This document shows positions 31,322 through 44,306 of a stretch of DNA of 64,000 nt, in pieces. The notes beneath the pieces are model-generated. The model ran no database searches. It was not told where the DNA came from and saw only the letters and a list, made by a program, of their open reading frames with translations. The number at the start of each line of letters is the position of its first letter. Positions within the stretch are counted from its first letter, which is position 1. Source of the DNA: Pseudeuparius sepicola (Eukaryota > Arthropoda > Insecta > Coleoptera > Anthribidae); contig OY987304.1 in the NCBI GenBank assembly GCA_963920635.1, positions 33,914,365-33,978,364 on the forward strand. The letters run 5' to 3'. Position numbers and translations under genes: made by a program.

Positions 31322-32127
31322 ACAGGGTGAATCTTTGACCGGTACAACATTTTTATGTAGGAGCAAGCCCTTGAAGTTATTTAAAAAAAGCTCAAAAATA
31401 AAATTTTTGTTTTTCTGATATTTTGACCGGTAAATTTGTTCAAATTTGACCCAGTATTTCTAAAAAAATGTCTTAAAAATTGTTGACCATCTTTCACATT
31501 GTTGTTTGCGATGAAAAAGTATATGCAAAAACAAATACAAATCCATGGCCTTCTATTTAATTTTTTTTTATTTTTTTATCATTAGTCGCAGTTTTTCGTT
31601 TGCCCGTGAAGGAAATTTACGTCACCATGTTCTAACAATTATTATTCAACCCATTCGTGCTAAATATGATACTAGCGTTTATACTGACCGTGGCGTTATA
31701 GGCTAAATAGCGTCCAAGTTTCACAACAACTCTTAACTAGGTAAGTAATAGTAAAAAAAATAAAATTTTAAAAAATAATAATAGAAGGCCAAGATTTTAT
31801 ATTTATGTATATACTTATTCATTGCAAACAACATTCTCTTACATACCATTTTTCTCTACGACGCAAAATAAGGGCACTTCAGGGCATGGCTTTAATGCAG
31901 CCCCATAGTAATTTTTTTATTACGGCGGAAAATAAAAAATCTTACCTATATGTTGCGAACATTCTGCCAGTCACTGTAGAAAAGTTATAAATATTTATCT
32001 GAAGTTTTCTACCGCTGTATCAAACCTTCTACTGGCTATTTCAAAAAACCGTGGCGTACAAACTTTATGATTTTTTAATCGAACATACTGTATATGGTTG
32101 CATTTTTTAAATATAATAATTTTGCCG
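31322..32127. other. Repeat-derived sequence with inverted arms
   Basis: Starts at TACAGGGTGAATCTTTGACC, a Tc1/mariner-type MITE end, without a visible partner. About 31483-31570 and 31785-31845 are inverted copies ('gttgtttgcgatgaaaaagt' against 'tattcattgcaaacaac'). No protein recognised. Confidence 0.5.
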
Positions 32128-33309
32128 AATCTGCACCAACTTTAAAACTCTACACATCCGTAAAATCTTCATTTTTGGAGATAATCCCCTAAACTTTTTT
32201 TTGTTTAAAAGGCCTTCAAAAACCGCGTTTTTTGACCTTCCTGCCATTTTCAAAATGCAAATCCAGGGTCGGCTGCGATTTTTTTATACCCCCAATTTTC
32301 ACGAAAACCATTTAGCGATTTTTTTATTTAAAATCTGACCCCAAAGCGTTAATCAGAACACCCCAAAACCCCACATACCAAATTTGAACAAAAAATATAC
32401 AGGTAGTTCCATTCTGCAAGGTGTCAAAGTTGATCAAAATAGGAATTTTAAAGACATCTGGCGAGTCAAGTGTGCCATGGAATCCCTTCAAAATAGTCGA
32501 ATGGTCAACAGGACCACTCAAAATGTTGATGTGAAAAGATTTATTACAAAAATATACAGGGTATTTTTCTCTGAGCCATCTCAAAATTCTGAAATTTTAG
32601 GAAACTTATACGGATCAAGAGTACCTACTCTGGAATTTCTAAATTATTGGCCCTTTCTCAACAAAGTCACTGTCTAAGATGATACATTTTCTGTGCGTTT
32701 CCTGTTGTAGCACACCAGCCACCTTAACTGATATGGACTTACTGACTGACAGGCCTCTGTATTTTTTAAATTGAGTTCGTTTATAATGTGTGGAGCGGCT
32801 TTGATGTACTCTATTTTTGACCCGTATAAAGTCCCAAAAATTCAGTAATTTGAAATTATGGCACAGATAAGAATACTCTGAATATTTTGTATTGCACCTT
32901 TGCACACCAACATCTTGAGTGGTTCTATTGACCATTCAACTCTTTGAGGGGATTCAATGGCACACTTGACTTGGCAGATGCCTTTAAATTTCCTATTTTG
33001 CTCAACTTTGACACCCTGCAGAATGGAACCCCCTGCATATTTTTTTATTTAAATTTAGTATACAGGAGTTTTTCGGTGTTCTGATTAACGCTGTGAGGTC
33101 AGATTTTAAATAAAAAAATCCCTAAATGGTTTTCGTGAAAATCGGGGGTATAAAAAAACCGGAGCCGGCCCTGGATTTGCATTTAGAAAATGGCAGGAAG
33201 GTCAATAGAATCGGTTTTTGAAGGCCTTTCAAACACAAAAAAGTTTAGGCTTTTGTCTCCAAAAATTAAGATTTTACCTATTTGTACAATTATAAAATTG
33301 GACACTCTG
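32128..33309. mobile_element. Foldback element, second copy with both arms
   Basis: Two inverted arms of about 500 bp (about 32128-32630 and 32790-33309) mirror each other imperfectly, for example 'gagtcaagtgtgccatggaa' on the left against 'caatggcacacttgac' on the right. The right end ACACTCTG is next to TA; the left end is degraded. Homologous to 6476-7406. Arm divergence is clearly greater than in foldbacks 3 and 4, so it is older. No transposase. Confidence 0.8.
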
Positions 33310-34347
33310 TATACAGAATAGCCGGATAAATTATTTTGTGTTTGTTCTATTCCTTTGTGTAAGACATATTTTCATGCAAATTATTTCGAAAATGAAACTT
33401 TTGCGGGTATAGTTTATGAAAAGAAAATATCATAAATGACAATAAGCAGCATTCGCCTTTAATTAAATATGGTTCCATTTCCATTTCTCAATATTATTAA
33501 AAATTTGATAATACAACCTGTTGGTTTAGTAATCAAATTACATACGTTCAATTTAAACCTCTCCAAAGAGTTACTTCCTAACAAATCTTAAGCATAACTA
33601 CATCTGATATTTTAATATTGCAATAAGTATATATTTTCAATTTGTAATTTTCTACTTACCTTTATTACCTACAACGTGGAGAAATTAATGGAAACAATTA
33701 TTCGATAATAAGCGACGTACATTTTACACAGCTTAGTTAGGGTAAGCTGTGCATTTTATCTCTGATGTCTCTGGCCCCGACTGTTCTGCTCAGTACCACA
33801 GACCTATATAGCTTAGCGAAGCTATATAGGTCTGTGTTAGTACCTCCGTTTTATGAGGCAACCCCTGCAGTGTAACCCCAATATTTCCTAAAATATCTCA
33901 GGAAACGGGTCAAGGAGCGCTATTTCCCGTAGCAGAGCGAAAAAATGAATGATTCTGCAAATATCTACGATCAGATTGTTACCGTGAAACTCTACTAGCT
34001 GCTTTACGAGATTGGAGAGATACGATTTGGGGGCGCCCGGCGCTTATTCTTCTCTCTCTCTCTTTCGAGGCGAAAGCGCGGAAACAAACATGTTAGAGAA
34101 ATACAGCGCCTTGTGCAGGCAGATTTTTCCGCAGAGACTGCACAATCAAAGTCGTGTAAATTGCGGAGTTTCAGGCCATACATGAAAACAGACCGTATGT
34201 ATATGTATATGGCCCAGGTCGTATCTACATGGCCTAAATAAAGCAGGCCGTTAACTTACGGACTTTTGCCGTTCAGACTGTATGTTCAATATCAGTGAAT
34301 TACCATATAGGTATTTTTTTTTATGCCTATGTCTTCTTTTTAGTATA
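33310..34347. other. Unassigned sequence with a hairpin
   Basis: No gene. It contains the perfect palindrome at 33797-33836, a short CT-rich run at 34050-34066, and a locally GC-richer block at 34020-34150. No element ends recognised. Confidence 0.45.
33797..33836. repeat. Perfect 18-bp stem hairpin
   Basis: CACAGACCTATATAGCTT, loop AGCG, then the exact reverse complement. It is preceded by AGTAC and followed by TTAGTACC, the same flanks as the palindrome at 43750-43779. Confidence 0.9.
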
Positions 34348-34349
34348 TA

Positions 34350-35031
34350 CAGGGTGAGTCACATCTAAAGGCAGAGCCGAAAACACAAGGTAGAATTCGC
34401 TAAAATAAGCACATATTCTTAATAAACATTAGCTCAAAAACGCTTGGTTCTCCATATACGGCGTGTTGACATTTTTCCAAAAATAACATATATTTTTTAA
34501 ATTTCTTTCGAGCCCGTTTAGGATTTCCAACAAAATTTGATACATATTATGGGTTGTCATTTTGTGCAATAATTTGGCCCTGTTCAGATGAGCAGCGGCG
34601 TAGATACAGATAATTTTATTTTAAATGCCAACATAATCACCTTGGCACTAGTTTAAAAAATCCGAAATTACGAAGAAACTGTACCAGAAATAAAAAAATA
34701 CCAAGTGGCGCTTTTTGTTCCAAATTTAATGGGCTATGCAAAAAAGGCAAAATTTTTGGTTTTGCACAGAACCGTATTACTTTCTTTACAATTATTTACA
34801 GTAACTATTTGTATCTACGCCGCTGGTTATCTGAACGGGGTCAAATTATAGCACAAAATAGCAACCGGGCTTGAAAGAAATTTAAAAAAATATGATATTT
34901 TTGGGAAAATTTCAACACGCTGTATATGGAGAACCAAGCGCATTTGAGCTGATGTTTATTAAGCATATGTGCTTATTTTAGAGAGTTCTACCTTGTGTTT
35001 CCGGCTCTGCCTTTAGATGTGACTCACCCTG
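34350..35031. mobile_element. Foldback element 4
   Basis: The left end CAGGGTGAGTCACATCTAAA and its exact mirror at the right are flanked by TA (34348-34349, 35032-35033). The arms are about 250 and 225 bp with a loop of about 200 bp. No transposase or other coding sequence is seen. The ends differ from those of foldbacks 1-3 after CAGGGTG, so it is a separate family. Confidence 0.88.
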
Positions 35032-35033
35032 TA

Positions 35034-37208
35034 TAGATCTCGTGACTGAATGTATTAAGATAATAAAAGATGGAAACTTTTATTGGGTTTCCAGTCAAGT
35101 TGGTCTTTAAAGAAAACTATTTTTTATCAAGTCTTCCATAATATAAATACGTTGTTTATAAAATTTGAAAATTACATTTTTAGATATCTATTAAAAATTT
35201 CAACATTTAAAATCATATGTCTTGTTAAAAAACACATCTGAAGATTTTTTATCATATTTTTGTCATGGATAATATAGTTTTTAAAACAAACTGTCCTGAA
35301 GAAGGAATAAACAATTCCAAAAGCTTGGCAGTTAACAAATAGTTTTCTTTAAAGACCAACTTGACTGCAAACCCACTAAAAATTTCCAAGTATTTTGAAG
35401 GAAAAAAAAGAAAGAAAAATCTAGGGCATATTTACACTATACTAAGTATACTTACAGTGTGTCCACGGATAGAGTTCACGTAGGGTGTAAATGACAAAAA
35501 AATTTCGAGTTGAAATTTGAGCTTCTGGGGATCAGCCCTGCTTGGTTTTAAACTAATTTGTGACATAATTTTACTTTCGAAAAATCACGTATGCCTTGGG
35601 AATTTTGAAAAAACTAATTTTCCACATCAGTAAAGTGCCCTTTCTGTAGGTTTTACGACAAAATGTTATTAAGGAAACTTGTTCAGAATGAAGAACTGAG
35701 TAGGTTTGCGAAATTTCGAAAGTCTAGGCCTACTTTGATTTTTTGGTATTTTTTCCTACTTTTCTTCAGGAAATTGCAGTTTGTGTAGCTTTCACATTAA
35801 AATGTTATTAAGAAAACTTGTTCAGAATGAAAAACTGGATAGGTGTGAAAAATTTCAAAAGCCTAGGTCGACTTTGATTTTTGTGCGTTATAATTTTTTA
35901 GCAGTCAAAAGGAGACTCGCTTTATAGCCAAATATCTTCTGAATACATGAATAATTTACATTTTATTTGATTGTACGTTAATCTACATGGCGAAGAGATT
36001 GTATTAGAACCAAATTTTTGCTTAAAATACTGTGTGTCTTTCTGTAAATTAAAATGGAGACTCGCTTATTTCTGACATATGTACGTAAGGAGGCTTCTGT
36101 TGCAAAGCTATTTCTTCTGTGGTATAAGTAACTAACACATGCAGCGCAGCGTCCGTATATAATCGCCTTTGTTTTCCATGGTCTTCTATTACTTCACTCA
36201 ACTTTGTATAGCGGACCCGTGCACACTGATATTCCTGCACCGGTTGCTACGGCAACCCGTGCACAATGATACAATGATATTCCCGCACTTGTTGCAAAAA
36301 CCGTGTACAATGTAGTGCATTTCCCAATCAAAAATAATACCAATTTCTTTACAGTCGTAGAAAATAGTAGGTATATTGTATAACTACCACGAAATTTACA
36401 TTCCGTGCGAGTTATACACTACAGGGTTTTCAAACTAAAGTCGACACTATTGCTAACTTGGTTATTATTGGAGCAACAAAGTTAGTTAAGTAAGAAAATC
36501 GAACGTCGCGTTTGAGAGTTGTGTCAAAAAGTTCACGAGCTTGGTGGCTACTTTTTGAGAAACGATGTAAACATTAAATTATATCGCATTTTTCTGAATG
36601 CGAGAAAGGCATTTTTTCCTCAAAAAACACAAACTTCAGACTGTTTACGAGCAAAACTTAAATTTGACATAATCTTGTTGGCATTTATAAAACAAACGAA
36701 TGTTTTAGATTAAATTATTAGTTAGGTACTTGACGGAAACTCAGAATCCACCTTTTTGACCTAGCGTCATTAAACAGAAATACATAGCTATTCAAGACAA
36801 ATATACACCATATGGGTCCATGTTCAAAATAGAAAATACCACGGAAAATGATAGAGGCAAACCATATAGGCATACAATAATTTACATCGGATTGAATAAA
36901 TAGAGTAAATTATTAAATAACATTCAAGTAAACTGTACTTGGGCATGCGCAAACGGTATGCCATATTTTCTTGAGCAGTTTTATAATAAGAACTTGCATA
37001 ATTATCACTGACCTCCTATGTTCACAAGCGAGGAAACATTATTTATTTAAATACAACTTCGGCCCTTTGGATCCGTGGTATGCCTATGGTTTTCTGAGGA
37101 ATTTTCTACTTTGAATTTCATTTTAAAACAACAAGCAACCTGACTTCATACCAAAACGCATAGTTTCCGAAGAAATGACAATGTTACAAATAAAAAACCA
37201 GGATGACC
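35034..37208. other. Repeats without genes
   Basis: An inverted pair of about 55 bp (35066-35120 against 35339-35394, sharing 'cagtcaagttggtctttaaa') marks a small foldback. Two imperfect tandem units of about 145 bp follow from 35660 ('acttgttcagaatga' twice). CAGTGTGTCCACGG at 35455 is the start of another MITE type. No coding region recognised in the remainder. Confidence 0.5.
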
Positions 37209-37378
37209 TCTAATTCACATTTTACTTGCATCCAAAAATATGTCACTAAATCCAGGTCTACTGGTCTACTAGTATTAGCTAGCATTTTTATGATCTAATT
37301 CACATTTTACTTGCATCCAAAAATATGTCACTAAATCCAGGTCTACTGGTCTACTAGTATTAGCTAGCATTTTTATGA
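37209..37378. repeat. Exact 85-bp tandem duplication
   Basis: Two adjacent 85-bp copies, apparently identical, starting 'tctaattcacattttacttg' at 37209 and 37294. Identity suggests a recent event. Confidence 0.9.
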
Positions 37379-37851
37379 AATTACTTCTTTAGAAATTTCA
37401 AAACGCCAAAGCACAGAGTTTCATTTCGTAAACACATCTCGCAAGCTTCAAATTATGTAAACGTCTATAAACGAAAATTATTCATAAGCCCGCCTTGAAT
37501 AAAACCGAAGGATTTTTATCTTTTTATAATACCATCAAAGGAGGTTTTTAAATTGGATAGACCGCGTAGGAATTTTAAATTAGCATTAAAGAATTGCCGA
37601 CATTGGACCTTTGAGCAGATGGCGAACAGGAACAGCGAGTTGTAAGACGACCATCATTGCATTAGGTAATCCCTTTTTAGATGGGTAACAGGAAACTCAA
37701 GATCCAGTTAAACAGTGAAGAATAACACATACATCTACGTAATTCCATACAATACGTACACTCTACACAGAAACTAAATTTTGAATTTTAGAAATCCCCA
37801 TAAAATCTTACAAACTACCGAAAAAATTGCAGTTGCCATAGTCGTCTCCCC

Positions 37852-38038
37852 GAATAATTCGCACGTTAACAACTCTTCTGCCATTTGCAAATCTCCCTAT
37901 AGTCCAAGAGCCGGCCGCATGATTTCAATTCTCATAAGATTATAGAATAATTCGCACGTTAACAACTCTTCTGACATGTGCTAATCTCCCTATAGTCCAA
38001 GAGCTGGCCGCATGATTTCAACTCTCATAAGATTATAG
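37852..38038. repeat. 93-bp imperfect tandem duplication
   Basis: 'gaataattcgcacgttaaca' begins copies at 37852 and 37945. The copies differ at several positions. The second overlaps the left arm of the next inverted repeat. Confidence 0.85.
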
Positions 38039-39230
38039 AATAAGATGCTATGTAAAATGTAGAGAGCATATTTCTTTACTTGAAACGAGTAGGTTGCCTC
38101 AGATAATATGGGCCCGATCATTGTTATTTAAAGAAGTTGTGGTTAATTTTTAATTTTTTAATAGGTACAATCCATCCACGAACATATTTATTACTTTTCG
38201 CAAAAGTCTTTTGATAAATTCGAAAAGTGCCGTTCTAGAAATCGAAGGAGGTGATAAATTTTTTAATTGGGTGTTGTACTTTCCTCCAGTACTAAAAGAA
38301 ACCTCGAGAATCCGATATTTAACCAAATTTCCCGACTCCCGCCGATTTTTAAGTTTCGAGAAACAGGACGGCTGTAGAATTAGCGAAATTGACAGAAAAT
38401 CCTGAGGAACTGCTCTTAGAAATTACGTGTTTTTCTCATTTTTTAATTTTTCGGGGGCCCTGGAAGCATCTGCACTTCACCTGAAGACTTGAGGGATGCT
38501 TTAAAAATTCCGAGCCCTGAGCCCCGAGCCGAAATAACTCAGCTGTAGTTTGGCGAAAAAGGGCAATATCTGACAGTTTTCCGACTTTGGCTTTTAGGTG
38601 ACGGGAAATGCCGACCAATCACATGAAAAAGATGCGTCCCACCTGGGTTGGTCATTTTTTTCCCCGAAAATCCTTAATAACTAGAAAACGAGAAATAATT
38701 TACCTGAAAAAGTTTCGTTAAATATGTTGACCCGTTCTCCGGCAATCTCGCCGTACCGTCACATCTCCCGAAAAACGCGTTTGAAAAAAAAATTCCTGTT
38801 CATCAAACGGTGTATGGCACTGGCTGTATATCGGCACTTCGCATACAACTCGCGTCCCCGAGGTCCGGACTTGCCCCCGTCTTTCGCGCCGTATTTAACA
38901 GCGGAGGATTTTCGGGGCCCCGAAAATACGCCTATCGGATTTCTAAAGAACCAAGGGCAAGGGACCCTTTTATTATCGTTGCTCCATGGGCCTTCTTTCC
39001 TATTTTGTTCTATAATCATATGAGAGTAGATTTGCCTAAAAATTAACCACAACTTCTTTAAATAACAATGATCGGGCCCATATCAATTGAGGCAACCTAC
39101 TCGCTTTAAGTAAAGAAATATACTGTCTACATTTTACATAACATCTTATTCTATACTCTTATGAAAGTTGAAATCATGCGGCCGGTTCTCATGCTGCTAG
39201 ATTGGAACTCTGGAAGAAACTGCAATATAA
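37954..39230. mobile_element. Inverted-arm element with GC-richer core
   Basis: The arms at about 37954-38145 and 39043-39230 mirror each other, sharing 'ggccgcatgatttcaac', 'tatgggcccgatcattgtta' and 'aagaagttgtggttaattt'. The 900-bp core, 38146-39042, is less AT-rich (especially 38450-38960) and has open frames on both strands, none with a recognisable domain. TSDs and transposase were not identified, so the superfamily is unknown. Confidence 0.65.
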
Positions 39231-40499
39231 AGTATTTCTGAATTTTATAGTGTAAACAAAAAATATTAATTTCACACTATTTTTTTATAAGTTCATCATG
39301 AACAATATTTTTTCAGATGTTTGCGACCGGGAAAGGGTCATATTCTCTAGGGGAGTGACGTTGTTTCCCCTCCTATGGCACCCTTCATTTTCTTTAGTTC
39401 CTCTTAGTTTTTAAATAAAAACAACAACAAAATTTTAAGGCATTGCTGCTTTTTTGCTCTCAAAAGACGGCGCTGGATACAATCCAATCCACAATGATGT
39501 GCTGAAAGCCGGCTGTAGCTAAGTTCACACAACCTTTTTACTTATTATGTGTGAATTGTCGATTTTTTACAAAGCTAATCTAACTACCTAACCTAGGTAT
39601 ACGACGTCAAACTTCGTATAGTTTAAACTGAAATAATTTTAACTCTGGTATTTTAGTCTTAACGTTATAATAAGTCTTTCATTACTAATGTAGGTACAGG
39701 AACCTATTATATATTTATAATGTATTATAGGTAAGAAACATAGAAAAGTCTAGGGGAAAGTTGCCAGAATTGGACGCTTCTTGCCAAATCTTATTATTTT
39801 CCTTTAAGAACTAGATGAGTAGGTTTGTCTATGTTTATTCAACGAATAAAACAAGTTATTTTAATATACGATTTAGATTTTGGAGAATAAAACCAGTACA
39901 AAGATTAATATAAGCATTTAAATTTTAAAATCGGTAATGATCTTCAGGTATTTGTAGAAAATGTTCTACATGGGGTTTTAAGTTGTGTTTTATGTAAATT
40001 TGTTCCATTTAAATCTCGCTTGTAAAACTATCTCACCCTTAAGAGGAAATAAATTTTGGTTTCGATTCTTTTTCTTAAAAACGGTTGAATCTAGAAATTT
40101 GAATTTTGGGACACGTTATACCAGCAAGTTAGAAAAGACTTTACGGTAAAATTACTTTTTGCACCCCACACATCAAACACCTATATTCGCCTTTTTTACC
40201 GAATTTTTTTGTAAATTAGATTATTTAAAAACAAAAGTTTGTACTCTGTAGCTTAATTTTTTTTTTCTTTTGTTATATTTTCATTAACTTAGTAGTTTGC
40301 CTGGAAAAAATAAAATTCCATTTTATTCCGTATTTAAATACATGGTTTGCGGGTATCATCTTTGCCACTTTCATATTTTAGTTTTATACGAGCGCGTTAA
40401 GAAATACTTTTTTATACATTCAGAAACGTTTAAATAAAAAATCGAACTCCTGGCAACCATTTTAATTTTTTTGAATTTGCTCGAAACATTTCACCGTTG
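39231..40499. other. Unassigned AT-rich sequence
   Basis: No gene, RNA or element boundary recognised. Confidence 0.5.
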
Positions 40500-40630
40500 A
40501 CTGTATTTATAAAACTTCTCACGGCTATAGCTACAGGTCCTGGCAAATAGGTGGCGCTGATGGCTAAAAATGTATTGTGCATTGTGTTTTGTCTCCAAAA
40601 AGAGCATGGCGAGCCAAAAAAGGGTCCAAC
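40500..40630. repeat. Dispersed repeat shared with 14165-14335
   Basis: 'acttctcacggctatagct', then 'tgtattgtgcattgtgtttt' and 'gcatggcgagcc', correspond to the block near 14170-14270 with substitutions. Confidence 0.65.
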
Positions 40631-40669
40631 AAATTGTTCTAAACCAGTTCAGAATGCAGAAAAGTAATT

Positions 40670-40960
40670 TCAGAACTGTTTTCGTCCCATTAGATCGCCG
40701 AGAACCTGTTCAGAACTGCTGTTGGAACAAACCCTGCATTTGGCTCTTTTATTCTTTGATTCTAAGTGCCTTTTCAAGGTGGCTTTTGAAATGTCATAAG
40801 CTTTGGCACGTGCGTTTAAACCTAACTCACTATTTCGGACAACGTATAGCGCCAAATTTAGTTCTTCGGTTGTCCCACAGGGTTGTCCATTTACACTATT
40901 ATGTTTTTCGCTCTCTAAGAAATAATTTATGTAGGTACAATATTCGGTAGGTTTGTACAA
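40670..40960 (-). pseudogene. Psq/HTH domain fragment (pogo/Tigger-like)
   Basis: A frame of 96 codons contains TTEELNLALYVVRNSELGLN followed by ARAKAYDISKATLKRHLESK. The pattern of an acidic start, a long helix, Ala-rich turn and STLKRHL is that of a pipsqueak-type helix-turn-helix, the DNA-binding N-terminus of many insect pogo/Tigger-like transposases. The DDE part does not follow, so it is a scrap or an exon. A host psq-domain protein is a less likely alternative. Confidence 0.5.
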
Positions 40961-41953
40961 TATCCGGTAGATTTGTTTCTATGTTCCTTAATTGGAGCAG
41001 TCGAAACCCTCGATTGCACCGGTCCAATCTTGGAAACCACAAGTGGTCAAATTGAAGAAAAAGTGAAACTAATTTACAAGTGTTTAGGTATTGATGTAGC
41101 TAAATCCTAAGTATAGGACCAGAAATTCATAATCATAACCCAAGAAATAACTTACTTGCAACTTTGATATTTCTTCCGTAATTGCAATCATGTAATCACG
41201 CACCGACAAAAACACGAGCACAAACATAGGTATATATAGGTAATCAACGATATATAGGAATAATAGATACATTACCAAAGGCAACTTATTTTGTTTCATG
41301 ATTTTAAGAAGATGTTATTGTTTGCACATTCAAGGTTTCTAGTTTTTTGTTACGATTAAGGTTATTTTATAAATATAATTATCTCAAAGCATATGTACGA
41401 GATACCAGTCTACCATGCATTACAAAATAGGAAATACTGAATTTAAGAAATGCCAATGTAAACAAATTACCTCGTCCTCTTTCCCCCCTAGCCGCTAATC
41501 TAGAAGCAAAATAAAACCGTGTTATTTGTATTAGCGTGAGTCATCTATTCCTATATATCGTTGTAGGTAACAAATGCGCAGGAAGGGAGGGCTCGGTAAT
41601 ATGAGTTATGTCACTGTTGCGGAGCCACCTACTGTCATTTTGATGAACTAAAGTCATTTCTGTATCCTGTACCTACACGTCATATATGGTCCAATCGAAG
41701 AGCAGGTTCAATTGTGGCATTTTTCCCCTTTGTAAAAAATGATGCAGTAATTAATAAATAAATAAAAAAATATAGGAATAAAATCTATTTAGATAGGTAC
41801 CAGATACTTCCCAGATTTCTCTGCTGAAGATAGTTAGTGATTCGTGTTCTACTTTTTTGTGCTATTTGCTGTATCAAGCTGTTCTAGTAATGATGCCGCT
41901 TTTTGTGTATGGGAATGCCACAAAAAATTTTCTAAGTTTGCCTATGGATAAGG
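40961..41953. other. Unassigned AT-rich sequence
   Basis: No gene, RNA or element boundary recognised. Confidence 0.5.
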
Positions 41954-44043
41954 CCTAATAGCACAAGGACATCCGACAGATGTTCGACGGACATCCTCAA
42001 TCGGATATTTGGACATCCCCTGGACATCCGTAAACATCCTATGGACGTCCACCGGATGTCAGTAAGACATCCAAATGTCACAACTTGGGACATCCATAAG
42101 ACGTCTATTTGGGACATCCCTTGGACTACTGATTAGGACGGCTTATAACCATTATTTTACTCGCCTGAGATTTGTATTGCTTCTTCTACCTCTTTTTTCT
42201 GCTGCAATTTTCCTTTTTAGATTTAATTGCTCAGCACCTAAAACAAAAAGAAATACATTTTATGTAGGTATAAAAAATAGTTTAAGACCTGCAATGTCTT
42301 CAAATTAGAGTTGAGAAAGGATAATTGTCTAGAATTTTAAAAATTGAGTTTTGGCATTCCTTCATTTGCATATTGACCTAGGATGTACCTTGGGATGTAC
42401 AAGTATTCCCTAATTTATTTCAATTCATTAATGTTAACTTTCACATTATTAAATAAGCATTTTATATTTAGCTACTAGCTTTATTGCATCTGCTGTTTTC
42501 GATCGAAAATTTTAATTAGATACTTCGAAATCGCGAAATTTCCTGGGTATGACTATGATACATTCACGAAATCATATACCCACTATAGACACCTCCTAGT
42601 AGAGTAGTAGGTAGGTAGGTTCCTATTAGGTATTAGATAATACCTAATAATAATAATTCTCGCTCTCACAATAATCGACCATGAAAACTTAAGTGCAATA
42701 AAATAGTATATTATAGGTTAGGATATTCCATTTAAAATAACGAAGACAATTATACACTATATCTAATTAATTGTAAGTTGAAAATCTTTTAGATTTAGAT
42801 AAATTGAGCATTTTATAGAAAATCCTTATTAAAACACCAGAAGCTAATAAATTTTGCTTACCTTATCCGTTCATGCACGAAAGATGCAACAAAATAATAA
42901 GTAATCTTCCTGTATGGCTGGAATCTGGAATGCAAACCTCAGGATGTCTATTGGCATTCAGTACAATTATAAAAAAACACATGGATCACAATGCTAATTG
43001 AACAACAATGCTACAAACAACCACAGATCTTCTCTGCCTCGGCTTGTCCGTACTCGCACGGCATGCCCTACAATGCGCAGTATCCGCCAAGCGAACTCAC
43101 CGTTTTGCCAATGGCGTTACGCGTTCTGATCACGTGACAATTGTGGCCAATGCCGTTGTGGCGTTGCGTCAGAATGGTTGGCGTACCCTAGCGGGCGGAT
43201 TTCTCCTGTTGCCAGATTGTTGACCGGTTTTTGACGAGTAGAATAAACATAAATATTGTGGAAAAGGTTAGAAAGTTAATAAATGATTAGATAGGTATTA
43301 AACACTATGGAAACTAGTTCTGTCTTATACCATAATAATAACAGGAGCAGCGTGCGAATGTAAACTAAATATTAAATATGTATTACTATATGAGATTATA
43401 GAATTTAAAAAATTTCTCAGATCTAAGTTAAAGTGGTGGATCTGGCAACTGCCGCCTAAATAAGTCTGGAACTTTGAAACTAGGAAACGAGCGGTCTTTT
43501 TAAATAATTGTAGGTACCACAGATTACGCGGTAAACATGCCAATTCTGAATACTGCCGCTATATATTATTTACTTTTATGTAGGTAGTTACTACATTTTG
43601 CAATAAATAAGCAATGTTTCTTATTCCTGCTAATATTCTATAGGTACCTACTTTTTCTATCAACCAAATTATTACCTAATTAACATCAATGTAGCATAGG
43701 TGTATTTTAAAATTTCACCATCGCTACTTTAGGAAATAATTAGTTAGTACCACAGAAAATATACGTATATATTCTGTGGTTAGTACCATAATATGGATAT
43801 ATGGTATAAATAATTTAATGTGACCTATACTCATTTTACGTCCATATACGGACGTCCCTCGGATGTATATTTTAAGTACAAACATTTAACGTCCAAATAC
43901 GGACGTTCCTGGGATGTACATTTTATGTACGAACAATTGACGTCCAAAAACGGACGTCTTTGGGATGTACATTTTATGTCCTGGACGTTTCGACCAAATA
44001 TGGACAATATACGGACGTCCCTCGGACATTGTGTGCTATTAGG
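41954..44043. mobile_element. Element with inverted ends and subterminal GGACATCC-type repeats
   Basis: CCTAATAGCACA at 41954-41965 is mirrored by TGTGCTATTAGG at 44032-44043. Inside each end lies a degenerate tandem array: about a dozen GGACATCC/GGACGTCC words at 41966-42130, and three 51-bp units with ACGTCC/GGACGTCC at 43838-43990. This resembles DNA transposons with subterminal transposase-binding repeats. The interior, 42140-43820, has no recognisable transposase; 43010-43225 is GC-rich for the window. No TSD settled. The 7,276-bp array starts inside it at 43536. Confidence 0.6.
43750..43779. repeat. Palindromic hairpin
   Basis: CCACAGAA...TTCTGTGG closes a 30-bp near-perfect palindrome centred on TACGTA, flanked by TTAGTA and TTAGTACC. 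Copies at 51026-51055 and 58302-58331. Confidence 0.85.
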
Positions 44044-44130
44044 AAAGACGAGAAGCGTGGTTTGCAGCTACCTATTGAAAGTGCAACTAAAAGAAAGATC
44101 CCATTTTATGACACTGCAAACTGTAGTATA

Positions 44131-44304
44131 CAGTGTGTCCTCAGATGGGGTACCGCACTCTTGTAAAGTTTCTTATATTTGATTTTTCGAGAAAAAGTCA
44201 TTCTTGATAAAAAGTTTTGCTTGTTCTTAAAATAAGATTGGCATGGAAAAAGTTAACATTACTAAACTTTACAAGAGTGCGGTACCTCATCTGGGGACAC
44301 ACTG
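44131..44304. mobile_element. 174-bp foldback MITE
   Basis: The left end CAGTGTGTCCTCAGATGGGG and right end CTCATCTGGGGACACACTG form inverted arms of about 42 bp, with TA on each side (44129-44130, 44305-44306). Copies at 51407-51580 and 58683-58856. The CAGTGTGTCC end also occurs singly near 35455. Confidence 0.85.
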
Positions 44305-44306
44305 TA

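Noticed and set aside
37209..38038. CRISPR-like array
   Set aside because: Only two copies each of long direct repeats with no spacer pattern; the sequence is eukaryotic.
43008..43223. CpG-rich segment as a host promoter
   Set aside because: GC-rich relative to surroundings, but inside the 41954-44043 element and without TATA, initiator or adjoining gene; kept only as an observation.
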